Assembly (NCBI RefSeq): GCF_002304225.1
Contig: NZ_NSLB01000002.1
Location: forward strand, 1 to 64,000
Length of the DNA: 64,000 nucleotides
Direction: 5' to 3'
Source of the DNA: Pseudomonas sp. HAR-UPW-AIA-41
GTDB lineage: Bacteria > Pseudomonadota > Gammaproteobacteria > Pseudomonadales > Pseudomonadaceae
The notes under the pieces are model-generated. The model was not told the origin of the DNA, ran no database searches, and saw only the letters and a list, made by a program, of their open reading frames with translations. The position numbers and the translations under genes were made by a program. Every line of letters starts with the position of its first letter. Within the stretch, counting starts at the first letter, position 1. Shown here piece by piece: positions 29,302 through 39,309 of the stretch.

Positions 29302-29532
29302 CTAGTCCTGACGCGGCTCGTCCCAGAACGGCCGATCGCTTTCCTGCCAGGCATCGGCCCGCGACAGACCGATGTCCTTCAGCGCCGCATCCGAGAGCGC
29401 CGCCAGCTGCCGGCGCTGCTCGGCCAACTGCCACCAGCGGCGCACCTGGTGCCAGGCCCTGCGCCACAAGGGCGCGACCTGTGCCTTGTCCAGACTCCCT
29501 ACCTGTACGAAACCTTGCTGCCTGCTGTTCAT
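29302..29532 (-). CDS. DUF1127 domain small protein
   Basis: 76 residues. The Trp/Arg-rich centre leads to the DUF1127 (YjiS-like) core QLAALSDAALKDIGLSRADAW. ATG 29532 is preferred because AGGAGG lies eight bases upstream; a second ATG at 29538 is too close to that site. DUF1127 proteins are small, basic and often RNA-associated or stress-linked. It is divergent from the LysR at 29629, which may control it. Confidence 0.8.
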   Translation of the reverse strand: MNSRQQGFVQVGSLDKAQVAPLWRRAWHQVRRWWQLAEQRRQLAALSDAALKDIGLSRADAWQESDRPFWDEPRQD

Positions 29533-29628
29533 CGCCATGCCCTCCTGCGGGTATGGCGCCAGTCTCGTCACGGCGTTAGCATCAATCCAACGAATGTTTG
29601 TTATGCCACCCATCTCCGGAATTGATAC

Positions 29629-30480
29629 ATGAGCCACCCCAGCATCGACAGCGAGCTGCTGCGCAGCTTCGTGGCCATCGCCGACCACGGCAGCTTCACC
29701 CGCGCCGCCAACGTGGTGAACCGCACCCAGTCGGCGGTCAGCATGCAGATGAAGCGCCTGGAAGAGGATGTGCTCAAGCGCCCGCTGTTCGAGCGCGAGG
29801 GCCGCAATGTGCAGCTGACGGCCGAAGGCCAGCTGCTGCTGGGCTATGCGCGGCGCATCCTAAAGCTGCAGGGCGAAGTGTTCACCAGCCTGCGCCAGCC
29901 GCACATGGTCGGCGCCGTGCGCATTGGCACCCCGGACGATTACGTGATGCGTTTTCTGCCGGGCATCCTCGCCAGTTTTTCCCAGGCCTACCCGCTGGTG
30001 CAGGTGGAGGTGCACTGCGAGCCGTCCTACCAGTTGCTGCAGCGTCAGGACCTGGACCTCTCGATCGTCACCCGGCAGCCGGGCGACGAGATCGGCCAGT
30101 TGCTGCGTCAGGAGCGCTTTGTCTGGGCTCAGGCGCGCGGCCAGGACCTGTACGAGCGCAACCCGCTGCCGCTGGCGATGTTCAGCGCCGGCTGTTTCTG
30201 CCGCGCCTGGGCCTGCAATGCCCTGGACGCCCACGAGCGCGCCTATCGCATTGCCTACACCAGCCCCAGCCTGTCGGCGCTGATGGCTGTGGTCAGCGCG
30301 GGACTGGCCATCACCGCGCAGCTGGAGAGCATCATCACCCCGGATCTGGAGATCCTCGACAACCGTCACGGCCTGCCCGACCTGCCGGCCACCAGCATCG
30401 TCCTGCTGCGCAACCCGGCCAGCCAGTCTCCGGTCACCGAAACCCTGGCCGAGCAGATCGTCGAGGGGTTCAGGCTATAA
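29629..30480 (+). CDS. LysR family transcriptional regulator
   Basis: 283 residues with the LysR helix-turn-helix (FTRAANVVNRTQSAVSMQMK, about residues 23-42) and an effector domain opening GAVRIGTPDDYVMRFLP. It overlaps the 3' end of the convergent TauE/SafE gene by 11 bases. Its divergent neighbour is the DUF1127 gene. The inducer cannot be inferred. Confidence 0.88.
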   Translation: MSHPSIDSELLRSFVAIADHGSFTRAANVVNRTQSAVSMQMKRLEEDVLKRPLFEREGRNVQLTAEGQLLLGYARRILKLQGEVFTSLRQPHMVGAVRIGTPDDYVMRFLPGILASFSQAYPLVQVEVHCEPSYQLLQRQDLDLSIVTRQPGDEIGQLLRQERFVWAQARGQDLYERNPLPLAMFSAGCFCRAWACNALDAHERAYRIAYTSPSLSALMAVVSAGLAITAQLESIITPDLEILDNRHGLPDLPATSIVLLRNPASQSPVTETLAEQIVEGFRL

Positions 30481-31225
30481 CGGCCAGGCCCACCGCACAG
30501 ACCAGCAGGAAGCCGCAAAACAACTGGCGCAGCAGACGATCGGGCAAGGCATGGGCCAGCTTCACACCCCAGCTGATGCTGAGCAGGCCGCCGATGGCCA
30601 GCGGAATGCCCATGCTCCAGCTGACTTCGTCATGCGCCGCATAGGTCGCCAGCGTCACCGCCGTGGCCGGCAGCGCCAGGGACAGCGACAGCCCCTGGGC
30701 AATGACCTGGGAAACACCAAAGATCGCGGTCAGGCTCGGCGTCGCCAGCACCGCGCTGCCCACGGCAAACAACCCGCCCAGCAGACCGGACAAGCCGCCC
30801 AGCACGCCCAGCCAGGGCCAGGGATAGCGCAGGCCCTGACCAGCAGCCGGCAAGGGCCGGTACAAACGCCACAGATTGAACAGCGCCAGCGCCAGAAGAA
30901 AGCCGACAAAGGCATAACGCATGCTGCGGGCATCCACCTGCAGCGCCAGCAGTGACGCCAGCCAGGCGCTGAGCAGCCCGGAGAGTCCCAGCGCCAGCGC
31001 ATGCCGCAGGTCGATGGGGTTGTGCTGGTGATAGCGCCACAAGGCCAGCAGCACATTGGGCACCACCATGACGAGAGCCGTGCCCTGCGCCAGCTGCTGA
31101 TCCAGACCGAACAGGATACCCAGCGCCGGAATGGCAATCAGCCCGCCGCCAATGCCAAACAGGCCGCCCACCGTACCGAGCAGCGCGCCCAGCAACACAT
31201 GCACCCCAGCACTGATCAGATCCAT
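30470..31225 (-). CDS. TauE/SafE family sulfite/anion exporter
   Basis: 251 residues, highly hydrophobic with about eight membrane helices. It shows the repeated glycine-rich motif of the family (GTVGGLFGIGGGLIAIP near residue 16 and LSGLLGGLFAVGSAVLATP near 147). ATG 31225 is chosen over 31375 because the first helix starts there. The family exports sulfite, sulfoacetate or related organic anions; the substrate here is unknown. It lies downstream of efp, behind a terminator. Confidence 0.85.
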   Translation of the reverse strand: MDLISAGVHVLLGALLGTVGGLFGIGGGLIAIPALGILFGLDQQLAQGTALVMVVPNVLLALWRYHQHNPIDLRHALALGLSGLLSAWLASLLALQVDARSMRYAFVGFLLALALFNLWRLYRPLPAAGQGLRYPWPWLGVLGGLSGLLGGLFAVGSAVLATPSLTAIFGVSQVIAQGLSLSLALPATAVTLATYAAHDEVSWSMGIPLAIGGLLSISWGVKLAHALPDRLLRQLFCGFLLVCAVGLAVIA

Positions 31226-31240
31226 TGCTCTCTCGCCAGA

Positions 31241-31268
31241 AAAACAAAGCCCGGCGCTAGGCCGGGCT
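31241..31268 (-). terminator. Terminator of efp
   Basis: An 8-bp stem (31248-31255 with 31261-31268) and five-base loop, followed on the minus strand by a U-rich tract, lies 19 bases beyond the efp stop. Confidence 0.75.
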
Positions 31269-31286
31269 CTGGAGACACGCGGTGAC

Positions 31287-31862
31287 TTAGGCCTGCGGAG
31301 CCTGAGTACGGCCCTTGTAGGAACCGTCGCGGGTGTCGATTTCGATCCAGTCGTCGATGTTGCAGAAGTCTGCAACCTTGACTTCGGTGCCGTTGGCCAG
31401 CTTGGCCGGCTTCATCACTTTACCGGAGGTGTCGCCACGGGCGGAGTTCTCGGTGTAGGTGATCTGACGCACGATGGTGGTCGGCAGGTCAACGGAGATC
31501 ACTTTGCCTTCGAAGAACACGGCTTCGCAGACGTCGGTCATGCCTTCTTCGATGAACGGCAGAACGCTTTCCAGGTCTTCGGCGCGCAGCTCATAGGAGT
31601 TGTACTCCGTGTCCATGAACACGTAGTCCTCACCGTTGATGTAGGACAGAGTCACTTCCTTGCGCTCAAGGATCACCGGCTCCATCTTGTCGTCGGCCTT
31701 GTACACGGTCTCGGTCTTGGAGCCGTTGATCAGGTTCTTCAGCTTCATCTTGACGATGGCGCTGTTACGACCGGACTTGGTGAATTCAGCTTTCTGGATG
31801 AGCCAAGGATGACCGTCGATCAGAGCGACGCTGTTGGCCTTCATTTCTTGTGCGGTTTTCAT
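31287..31862 (-). CDS. efp: Elongation factor P
   Basis: 191 residues with the three beta-barrel domains of EF-P. The tip of domain I reads KSGRNSAI with Arg at position 32, the residue rhamnosylated by EarP in pseudomonads, instead of the Lys used by the EpmA system. EF-P relieves ribosome stalling at polyproline stretches. The earP gene is immediately upstream on the same strand, so enzyme and target are encoded together. Confidence 0.97.
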   Translation of the reverse strand: MKTAQEMKANSVALIDGHPWLIQKAEFTKSGRNSAIVKMKLKNLINGSKTETVYKADDKMEPVILERKEVTLSYINGEDYVFMDTEYNSYELRAEDLESVLPFIEEGMTDVCEAVFFEGKVISVDLPTTIVRQITYTENSARGDTSGKVMKPAKLANGTEVKVADFCNIDDWIEIDTRDGSYKGRTQAPQA

Positions 31863-31898
31863 ACGAAATATCCGGGATATAGATGGAGGTACGAATTT

Positions 31899-33047
31899 CT
31901 AGGCCGCGCATGATAGCGAATTTCGGTAAAACAGCGCCAGAGCCGCTGCAAGATCAGGATAAGCGGCCTGGCGGGCGCTCCACCGGCGGGCGTGCTCGGC
32001 CAGTTCCGCCCAGCACGGCTGCAGCGACTGCCAGGCGAGTCCCATGCCCTGCCCGGCATTCCAGGCACGCCACAAGCCGCTCAGGGCCAAGGCTGCCGGC
32101 TCACTCAGCCCCTCGACATAGAGCTGCAGGAACGCATCCAGCTTCTCCCAGTGCGCTCCCTCCTCCTGCTGGTAGATGTGCCACAGCAATGGCCGCGCAG
32201 CCCACTGGGCGCGAACGAAAGAGTCCTCGCCGCGCACCGCATTGAAATCGCAGCACCACAGCAACCGGTCGTAATCGGCCTGCGGCATGAAGGACAACAA
32301 TTGCACCTGCAGGCGACCGCGCGGCCAGACCTGTCCGGGCTGCATTGCCGTCACACCCAGCCAGTCCTGCAACTGCGCCTGAATACGCCCCTGAGGCACC
32401 AGCAACTGCACTGCTTCGTCACCTCCGGCCATGGCCTCCAGCCATTCGGCGAGGCCGGCATTCTCGTAGGCAAACAGGGAAACCAGCCGCGCACCTGCCA
32501 ATGGCCTGACGCCCAGGCGCTCTAGAAAGGCTGTACGCGCGGCCACGTCGGCCTGCAGCGCATCACGGCGCGCCAGCAGATCGCCCTCGCGCAACAAGCC
32601 GCCGGTCCCTTCGGTAAAGCCGGGAAAGAAGAAGAACTTGCGCAGACCGCAAGGCTGCGGCGACGGCAAGGCGTGACAGCCCGCCACCCAGTCCTCGGCG
32701 CTGAGGTATTCCAGATTCAGCCACAGCGGCGGACGCGGCTGGGCTGCCATGGCAGCAATGAAAGTAGCCGGCAGTTCACAGGCAAAGGCCTCGATGACGA
32801 CCTCTCCCGGTTCCACACCGGACACCGACTCAGCCGTCCAGGCGCGAACCTCAACGCCCTCCAGCCACTGCTGCGCGGCTGTCAGCGAAGTTGCCGGAGA
32901 CAGTGGCTGCAACGCACGCAGATCATCCACCCACAAGCGCACCGCCACGCTCTGTTCGGCCGCCAGCTGGCGGGCCAGACGCAAGGTCACGCCGATATCG
33001 CCGTAGTTGTCCACCACCGCGCAGAAGATGTCCCACTGCCCCGCCAT
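31899..33047 (-). CDS. earP: EF-P arginine-32 rhamnosyltransferase EarP
   Basis: 382 residues from the ATG at 33047. It opens with WDIFCAVVDNYGDIGVTLRLARQL, the EarP donor/acceptor signature whose Asp residues are catalytic, and has YLSAEDWVAGCHALPSPQPCGLRKFFFFPGF near 120 and a late NAVRGEDSFVRAQWA element that binds TDP-rhamnose. It is a GT-B inverting enzyme that transfers rhamnose from dTDP-beta-L-rhamnose to EF-P Arg32. The efp gene lies 36 bases downstream. Confidence 0.95.
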   Translation of the reverse strand: MAGQWDIFCAVVDNYGDIGVTLRLARQLAAEQSVAVRLWVDDLRALQPLSPATSLTAAQQWLEGVEVRAWTAESVSGVEPGEVVIEAFACELPATFIAAMAAQPRPPLWLNLEYLSAEDWVAGCHALPSPQPCGLRKFFFFPGFTEGTGGLLREGDLLARRDALQADVAARTAFLERLGVRPLAGARLVSLFAYENAGLAEWLEAMAGGDEAVQLLVPQGRIQAQLQDWLGVTAMQPGQVWPRGRLQVQLLSFMPQADYDRLLWCCDFNAVRGEDSFVRAQWAARPLLWHIYQQEEGAHWEKLDAFLQLYVEGLSEPAALALSGLWRAWNAGQGMGLAWQSLQPCWAELAEHARRWSARQAAYPDLAAALALFYRNSLSCAA

Positions 33048-33185
33048 AACCTGCTCTCGCCACTCGTTGAGCAGCGATTGTGCACCAGCCCGAGTAATCC
33101 CGCAGTGCGGATTGGCGCAGTCCCTTGCGCATAACAGTGGCAAGCCCCTACTGATGCGGGCCCTGCCACTGTCATTTCGCTCAGA

Positions 33186-34019
33186 TCATGGGCGCTCGCC
33201 TGCCGCCAGACGCTCTTCGATACGCTCAATCACGGTCGGCAGCTCGGCGATGCTGTCGATCACATAATGGGCGCCAGCCTGATAGAGCTTCTCGGCAGCC
33301 GGCAACCGGCGTGCTTTTCGCTCGCCCTCACTCAGCGCCTGCCACTGCGCATGGGTCAGACCCACCTCGTTGCCAGAGGCAGACAAACCCACCGTCCACA
33401 TACCGGCGGCAAGCCCTTCGGCGATGCCTGGCACGGTGTCGTCAACCTTCACGCAGGCCGCCACATCGCTGATGCCCAAGCGCACCACATTCTCCAGCGC
33501 CATCCAGGGTCCCGGTCTGCCGCCGGCCGGCAGGTCGTCGGCAGCCACCGTGCAGTCCGGCTGATAGCCCGCAGCAGCGGCAATTGGCAGCAGACGATCC
33601 ATCACTTGACGCGGATAGCCCGAACAGGTGCCAACTTTCAGCCCACGTGAGCGCAACTGCGCAATGCACTCGAGCGCCCCTGGAATCAGCGCCGAGTACT
33701 GCCCTACCCGCTCCAGCTGCAGCGGCATGAAGCGGGCATAAAGTGCGTCGACATCCTCGGTCTGCATGGCACGGCCAAAACGCGCCTGCCAGCGTGCCGC
33801 CACCGTCGGCAGCCGGCCGAGGGCCTGAATGTGATCCCACTTGGCCAGGCCCATGGGCACGCGCGCCTCCTCCATCGTCACTTCGATGTCGAAGCCGGCG
33901 AAGGCATCGATCAGCACCTGCGTCGGTGCGAAGGAACCAAAGTCGACGACGGTGCCTGCCCAGTCGAGGATAACGGCCTGCAGAGGGCCACAGTAACGTC
34001 GCTGATAGCGGTAGCTCAT
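33186..34019 (-). CDS. phnX: Phosphonoacetaldehyde hydrolase
   Basis: 277 residues of the HAD superfamily. The nucleophile Asp is in [18 protein letters not shown] near residue 19. The cap-domain Schiff-base lysine is in [14 protein letters not shown] near 59, and the acid/base motifs include [14 protein letters not shown]. It cleaves phosphonoacetaldehyde to acetaldehyde and phosphate, the second step of 2-aminoethylphosphonate breakdown. It overlaps phnW by four bases. Confidence 0.95.
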   Translation of the reverse strand: MSYRYQRRYCGPLQAVILDWAGTVVDFGSFAPTQVLIDAFAGFDIEVTMEEARVPMGLAKWDHIQALGRLPTVAARWQARFGRAMQTEDVDALYARFMPLQLERVGQYSALIPGALECIAQLRSRGLKVGTCSGYPRQVMDRLLPIAAAAGYQPDCTVAADDLPAGGRPGPWMALENVVRLGISDVAACVKVDDTVPGIAEGLAAGMWTVGLSASGNEVGLTHAQWQALSEGERKARRLPAAEKLYQAGAHYVIDSIAELPTVIERIEERLAAGERP

Positions 34020-35137
34020 GCGTGATGCTCCGATGAGTGTTCCAGATAACCCAGTTCCCTGAGAGCGCCTTCCAGCGCAGCCAGGGCCTGGTCGATTTCG
34101 GCAAGATCCAGCGCCCCGATGCAGCCGACGCGGAAGGTTTCCACGCGGGTCAGCTTGCCGGGATAAAGGATGCAGCCACGCTCACGTACCGCGTGGTAAA
34201 GGTCGGTAAAGCGATAGGCCGGATGTGCCGGGGCATGCACGGTGAGGATGATCGGCGCCTGTACCGCATCATCCAGGTATAACTTCAGCCCCAAGCGGTC
34301 GAAGCCGCGCATCAGTCGCTCGCAGTTGGCGCGATAGCGCGCCAGCCGCGCGGGCTGGCCGCCTTCAGCCTGATACTGATCCAGTGCACTGCGCAGGGCT
34401 GCCACCACATGGGTCGGCGGGGTGTAGCGCCACTGCCCGGTACGCTGCAGGTAGGCGTGCTGGTCAAAGAGGTCCAGCGACAGCGAGTGGCTGTTGCCCT
34501 GACTACGCGCCAGAGCTTGACGCTCAACCAGCACAAAGCCCATACCCGGCACCCCCTCCAGGCACTTGTTGGCGGAGGACACCAACGCCGCAAAGCGCAG
34601 CTGCCGGGCATCAACCGGCAAGGCGCCGAAACCGCTCATGCTGTCGATAATCAGCTCGCGACCGGCAGCGGCCACCACCTCGGCGATCTGCTGCAGCGGA
34701 TTGAGAAGCCCCGTGCTGGTTTCACAGTGAATCAGCCCGACATGGCTGCACTGAGGATGCTCGGCCAGGCAGGCCGCCAGTCGCGCCGGGCAGACCGGCT
34801 CATTGTCGGCGAACGCCAGACGCACCACCCGCCGCCCCATCACTTCCACCAGTTGCGCCATGCGCTCGCCATAGGCGCCGTTGACCAGCACCAGAAGACA
34901 GCCATCGCGAGGCAACAAAGTGCCGATGGCGGCCTCCACAACAAAGGTGCCCGAGCCCTGCAGGGGCACGCAGACATGACTGTCCTGGGCATGGGCAATC
35001 TTCAACAGATCCGCGCAAACACTGGCGGTCAGTTCATTGAAGGCGCCATCCCAACTGCCCCAATCGCGTAGCATCGCGGTCTTGGTGATCAGGTTGGTGG
35101 TGAGTGGGCCCGGGGTCAGTAACAAAGGGTCACGCAT
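34016..35137 (-). CDS. phnW: 2-aminoethylphosphonate--pyruvate transaminase
   Basis: 373 residues, fold-type I aminotransferase. It starts [11 protein letters not shown]; the phosphonate-binding loop is around [13 protein letters not shown] and the PLP lysine is in [12 protein letters not shown] near residue 191. It converts 2-aminoethylphosphonate and pyruvate to phosphonoacetaldehyde and alanine, feeding PhnX. ATG 35137 is used because homologous proteins start [11 protein letters not shown]; it lies 8 bases inside the upstream HAD gene, so translation is coupled. Confidence 0.95.
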   Translation of the reverse strand: MRDPLLLTPGPLTTNLITKTAMLRDWGSWDGAFNELTASVCADLLKIAHAQDSHVCVPLQGSGTFVVEAAIGTLLPRDGCLLVLVNGAYGERMAQLVEVMGRRVVRLAFADNEPVCPARLAACLAEHPQCSHVGLIHCETSTGLLNPLQQIAEVVAAAGRELIIDSMSGFGALPVDARQLRFAALVSSANKCLEGVPGMGFVLVERQALARSQGNSHSLSLDLFDQHAYLQRTGQWRYTPPTHVVAALRSALDQYQAEGGQPARLARYRANCERLMRGFDRLGLKLYLDDAVQAPIILTVHAPAHPAYRFTDLYHAVRERGCILYPGKLTRVETFRVGCIGALDLAEIDQALAALEGALRELGYLEHSSEHHA

Positions 35138-35828
35138 GAGCAGTCTCCTGCAAGGCCGTCGGATGAAGACGTAAGTGGCGGCACTTCCAGCCGGCACGCA
35201 GCGCCTCGTCCGTCAGCCGTGGATTGGGATTGGTTGGACGCGGGTCGCTGGCCCAGCGCAGCAGCGGCAGGTCGTTGTGCGAATCGCTGTAGAAGTAGCT
35301 GCGCTCGGCGCAGGCGCCCCGCTCGGCCAGCCAGCGTTCAACGCAGGTCACCTTGCCTTCGGCGTAGGTCATCAGCCCCTCGCTGGCCCCGGTGAAGCGG
35401 CCCTCCTTGCGGCCACAGGGCACGCCATAAACGTGCGTGAATCCCAGCGCACGGCCGAGGGGCTCGACCAGGAACTCCTCGCTGGCGGAGATCAGCAACA
35501 ACTCGTGGCCGGCGCTGCGATGAGCGGCGATCAGCTCCCGGCCTTCCTCGTAGACCCGCGGCAGCAGGCTGTCATGGAGCAGCTGTTCGACCGCCGCCGA
35601 GACCTCGGCCACCGGCCTACCGGCCAGCGGGGCCAGGGTCAACTGCAGGTAGGCCGCCATATCCAGCCCACGCTCGTGGTAATCGGCCATCAGCTTCGTG
35701 TGCTGGGCACGAAACTCGGCGGAATCGACCCAGCCCAGTTGCTGCATGCGCTCACTCCAGAGTGCCGAGCAGTCACCGGCAAGCAAGGTGTGATCAAGGT
35801 CGAAGATGGCCAGTGTCAGTTTTTCCAT
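35130..35828 (-). CDS. HAD-IB family phosphatase (SerB-like) in the phosphonate operon
   Basis: 232 residues with the HAD motifs AIFDLDHTLLAGD (residues 7-19), LLISASEEF near 112 and YFYSDSHNDLPLL near 178, of the subfamily that includes phosphoserine phosphatase. It is the first gene of the phnW-phnX operon, overlapping phnW. It may dephosphorylate a phosphonate-pathway side product, but this is inferred from position only. Confidence 0.82.
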   Translation of the reverse strand: MEKLTLAIFDLDHTLLAGDCSALWSERMQQLGWVDSAEFRAQHTKLMADYHERGLDMAAYLQLTLAPLAGRPVAEVSAAVEQLLHDSLLPRVYEEGRELIAAHRSAGHELLLISASEEFLVEPLGRALGFTHVYGVPCGRKEGRFTGASEGLMTYAEGKVTCVERWLAERGACAERSYFYSDSHNDLPLLRWASDPRPTNPNPRLTDEALRAGWKCRHLRLHPTALQETAHA

Positions 35829-35998
35829 GGGGGTGTCATCCGGGGTGATCTAGACCCGGCGCAGTATCGGGAGCTGATCCCGATCCGCACAGACAGCCGT
35901 CCTTGCCACATGCCCCAGCTTTTCTAATAACACGTCATCTGATCGTCATATCCCTCGCATTAACTTGGCCGCGGCTCGCTCCAGAACAGGTATAAGTT

Positions 35999-36910
35999 GT
36001 GGCCAGTCTTCCTCCCCTCAACTCCTTGCGCGCCTTCGAGGCCTCGGCCCGGCTGGGCAGCTTCACCCGCGCAGCAGAAGAACTGAACGTCACTCAGGCG
36101 GCCGTCAGCCAACAGGTCAAGCTGCTGGAACAGCATCTGGGCAACACCCTCTTCATCCGCGAGGCCAAGGGCCTGCGTCTGACCGAATCCGGACGCAGTT
36201 ATCTGCCGGCCCTGACCCAGGCTTTCCATACCTTGCGCAGCAGCACCGAGGAACTCTTCGGCGAGCGCGGCCGCACCCAGTTAAGCGTGCGCGCCTCTAA
36301 CTCCTTCGCCGAACACTTCCTGGCACCACGCCTGCACCGCTTTCTGGCTGACTACCCGCGCTTTCGCGTGCGACTCAGCTCCTCGCCCTGGACGGCATTC
36401 GAGGAGCATCACAACGTCGATGTCGAGATCTGTAATGGCTATGGAGACTGGAGCAACCGACAGGTCGAGCGCCTGACCACCGAGCACTGGCTGGTAGTCA
36501 GCAGCCCAGACACCATCGAGCGACGCGGTATGCCGGAATCCGCCCGGGCCCTGCTGGAATGGCCGTTGATGAGCGTGCTCGGCTACCGGGAAGGCTGGAG
36601 CGACTGGCTGGCCTGTCAGAAGGTCGAAGCACTGGCGCCACCACCCTGCATGGAGTTCGACACCACCACCCTTGCCTTGCAGGCTGTCCGGCATGCCGAC
36701 GGCGCACTGCTGACCCGCAGCTTCCTGGCCGCCGATGCACTGCAGCGCGGCGAACTGGTGCAGATACACCCTGGCACGCTGGCGACTCGCGGCGGTCACT
36801 ATCTGGTCTGCCAGCGCGGCGACCAGCGCCCCAAGGTGCTGGCCTTCTGCGACTGGCTGCGGCGCGAGCTGCGGGCACAGCAACTGGGGCTCGGGCGCAA
36901 TCTGGTCTAG
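35999..36910 (+). CDS. LysR (GcvA-like) regulator of the aminoethylphosphonate locus
   Basis: 303 residues from a GTG start at 35999. The helix-turn-helix is FTRAAEELNVTQAAVSQQVK, about residues 22-41; the effector domain follows with LSVRASNSFAEHFLAPRL. It is divergent from the HAD-phnW-phnX operon and upstream of the transporter operon, which makes it the likely regulator of both. Confidence 0.88.
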   Translation: MASLPPLNSLRAFEASARLGSFTRAAEELNVTQAAVSQQVKLLEQHLGNTLFIREAKGLRLTESGRSYLPALTQAFHTLRSSTEELFGERGRTQLSVRASNSFAEHFLAPRLHRFLADYPRFRVRLSSSPWTAFEEHHNVDVEICNGYGDWSNRQVERLTTEHWLVVSSPDTIERRGMPESARALLEWPLMSVLGYREGWSDWLACQKVEALAPPPCMEFDTTTLALQAVRHADGALLTRSFLAADALQRGELVQIHPGTLATRGGHYLVCQRGDQRPKVLAFCDWLRRELRAQQLGLGRNLV

Positions 36911-37074
36911 CCCAAGAAAGGATCATCTTGCGCATTAGAAGATCTAGGCCATTTCGCCGCATGCAGTCACAAAGGCGCAATCGAGCCCTCCTAGGATCCT
37001 CTGGCATCGGCAGCCCAAGTGCATTAGCGCGGGTTATGGCGCCGAGCATCAACCCCCGTCGTTAGGAGAGTCCT

Positions 37075-38097
37075 GTGAAGCCCCTCAAGCCGTTGCGTCA
37101 CCTGCTGGCCACCCTGGTGGCAGCCACCTCGCTCAATGCCATGGCCGCCACCGAGCTGACGGTTTATACCGCGCTCGAACCGGAAGACCTGAAGAAGTAT
37201 GCCGACCGCTTCAACGAGGACCATCCCGACGTCCAGATCAAGTGGGTGCGCGACTCCACCGGCGTGATCACTGCCCGCCTGCTGGCCGAGAAGAATAATC
37301 CGCAGGCCGATGCCATCTGGGGCCTGGCAGCCACCAGCCTGAAGCTGCTGCAACAACAAGGCATGCTCGAAGCTTACGCCCCTAAAGGTGTAGAAAAGCT
37401 CAATCCGCTGTACCGCGACAGCGGCAATCCGCCCCAGTGGATCGGCATGGACGCCTGGATGGCGGCCATCTGCTTCAACACCGTGGAAGCCGAGAAGCAC
37501 AAGCTGCCGCTGCCCACTAGCTGGCAGGACCTGACCAAGCCGGTCTACAAAGGTCACGTGGTCATGCCGCACCCGGCGTCTTCCGGCACCGGCTATCTGG
37601 ACGTATCCGCCTGGCTGCAGACCTTCGGTGAAGAGAAAGGCTGGGGCTACATGGACGCCCTGCACCAGAACATCAAGAGCTACACCCACTCCGGTTCCAA
37701 GCCTTGCAAGATGGCCGCCAGTGGCGAAGCGCCGATCGGCATCTCCTTCGCCTACCGTGGCGCCAAGGAAAAGGCCGCCGGCGCCCCGCTGGAGCTGGTC
37801 TTCCCCAGCGAAGGGCTGGGCTGGGAAATGGAAGCAGCCGCCATCATCAAGGGCAGTGACAAGCTCCAGGCAAGTCAGCAACTGATGGACTGGGCCGCCA
37901 GCGAGAAGGCCAACCGCATGTACAACGAGGCCTACGGCATCGTCGCCATGCCGGGCATCGCCAAGCCGGTGGAACACTTCCCCAAAGAGCCGGAAAAACT
38001 GCTGATCAAGAACGACTTCGACTGGGCGGCGGAGAACCGTGACCGCATCCTGACCGAATGGCAGAAGCGCTACGAGTCCAAGGCCGAAGCGCAATAA
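37075..38097 (+). CDS. 2-aminoethylphosphonate ABC transporter substrate-binding protein
   Basis: 340 residues from a GTG start (GGAGAG upstream). A signal peptide ends near residue 23; the mature part is an iron-type (family 1) binding protein with LTVYTALEPEDLKKYADRF and MPHPASSGTGYLDVSAW. This subgroup is characteristic of aminoethylphosphonate transporters encoded next to phnW. It delivers the phosphonate to the double permease at 39310. Confidence 0.9.
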   Translation: MKPLKPLRHLLATLVAATSLNAMAATELTVYTALEPEDLKKYADRFNEDHPDVQIKWVRDSTGVITARLLAEKNNPQADAIWGLAATSLKLLQQQGMLEAYAPKGVEKLNPLYRDSGNPPQWIGMDAWMAAICFNTVEAEKHKLPLPTSWQDLTKPVYKGHVVMPHPASSGTGYLDVSAWLQTFGEEKGWGYMDALHQNIKSYTHSGSKPCKMAASGEAPIGISFAYRGAKEKAAGAPLELVFPSEGLGWEMEAAAIIKGSDKLQASQQLMDWAASEKANRMYNEAYGIVAMPGIAKPVEHFPKEPEKLLIKNDFDWAAENRDRILTEWQKRYESKAEAQ

Positions 38098-38113
38098 ACG
38101 AGTGTCGGCAACA

Positions 38114-38168
38114 CCCCTCGCCCCGTGGCGCGCAAGCGCCGCGGTGGCCCGAGGGGCTTGTTGTTTTT
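38114..38168 (+). terminator. Intercistronic hairpin after the binding-protein gene
   Basis: The CCCCTCG/CGAGGGG arms (38114-38120 and 38150-38156) enclose a second GGCGC-loop-GCGCC hairpin and are followed by a T-rich stretch. It may be a partial terminator or an mRNA-stabilising hairpin that raises binding-protein over ATPase levels. Confidence 0.6.
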
Positions 38169-38200
38169 GCCCACCCGGCTACCTGATGAGGAAAACCCGC

Positions 38201-39271
38201 ATGCATTCGCAAACCGGCAGCCGCCTGCAACTGCAAGGCATCCACAAGCAGTTCGAGCACTTCAGCGCTCTGCGCGATATCAATCTGGATATTCAGCCCG
38301 GCGAACTGGTGTGTTTTCTGGGCCCGTCCGGCTGCGGCAAGACCACCTTGCTGCGCATCATCGCCGGCCTGGAAACCCAGACAGCCGGGCGTCTGCTGCA
38401 GGGCGAAAACGACATTTCCAACCTGCCGCCCCGGCAACGGGACTTCGGCATCGTTTTCCAGTCCTACGCGCTCTTTCCCAATCTGAGCGTGCACGACAAC
38501 ATTGCCTTTGGCCTGCGCAGCCAGCGCCTGCCCAAGGCAAAAATCCAGGCGCGCGTGGACGAACTGCTGGACCTGATCGGTCTGCGTGAACAGGCGCGCA
38601 AGTACCCGGCTCAGCTCTCCGGTGGCCAGCAACAGCGCGTGGCGCTGGCCCGCGCACTGGCCCCGGCCCCCGGCCTGCTGCTGCTTGATGAACCCTTGTC
38701 GGCGCTCGATGCCCGTGTGCGCAGTCACCTGCGCCGGGAAATCCGCCGCCTCCAGCAGCAACTGGGCGTCACCACCATTCTGGTGACTCACGACCAGGAG
38801 GAAGCCCTGACCATGGCCGATCGCGTGGTGGTGATGAACCACGGCGTGATCGAACAGGTCGGCACCCCGCAGGAAATCTACCGCCGCCCGGCCAGCCCGT
38901 TCGTGGCCGAGTTCATCGGTGCCATGAACTTCGTCGAATCCGAACAGGTGGACTTCGGCAAGCTGCGCGTCGGCAACCAGTTGCTGGACCTGCCGGCGAG
39001 CTTCGAACCCGGCGACTCCGCGCGCCTGCAGCTGGCCTTCCGCCCCGAGGAAGTGCAACTGCTGCCCTGTGACGCACAGGGCATACCAGCCTTTGTCGAA
39101 CAACTCGACTTTCTCGGCACCTTCATGCGCACCCGTATTCGCGTCGATGGCCTCGCCACTGCGCTGACGGTGGATGTCGACCCACGCACCGCACGCCTGC
39201 TGGAACTGCACCTTGGTCAGAGCCTCTGCGTTCGCCTGCCCACCGAGCATCTGTCTTGCTTCGCCGCCTGA
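38201..39271 (+). CDS. 2-aminoethylphosphonate ABC transporter ATP-binding protein
   Basis: 356 residues from the ATG at 38201 (GAGGAAA upstream). Walker A GPSGCGKTTLL (about 43), Q-loop FQSYALFPN, signature LSGGQQQRVALARAL, Walker B LLLLDEPLSALDARV, and a C-terminal TOBE-type regulatory domain after residue 240. It belongs to the PotA/FbpC-like class used by phosphonate importers with family-1 binding proteins. Confidence 0.9.
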   Translation: MHSQTGSRLQLQGIHKQFEHFSALRDINLDIQPGELVCFLGPSGCGKTTLLRIIAGLETQTAGRLLQGENDISNLPPRQRDFGIVFQSYALFPNLSVHDNIAFGLRSQRLPKAKIQARVDELLDLIGLREQARKYPAQLSGGQQQRVALARALAPAPGLLLLDEPLSALDARVRSHLRREIRRLQQQLGVTTILVTHDQEEALTMADRVVVMNHGVIEQVGTPQEIYRRPASPFVAEFIGAMNFVESEQVDFGKLRVGNQLLDLPASFEPGDSARLQLAFRPEEVQLLPCDAQGIPAFVEQLDFLGTFMRTRIRVDGLATALTVDVDPRTARLLELHLGQSLCVRLPTEHLSCFAA

Positions 39272-39309
39272 GCCCTGCAGGGGCCCTGCTGCCCCAGGTA
39301 CCCAACACC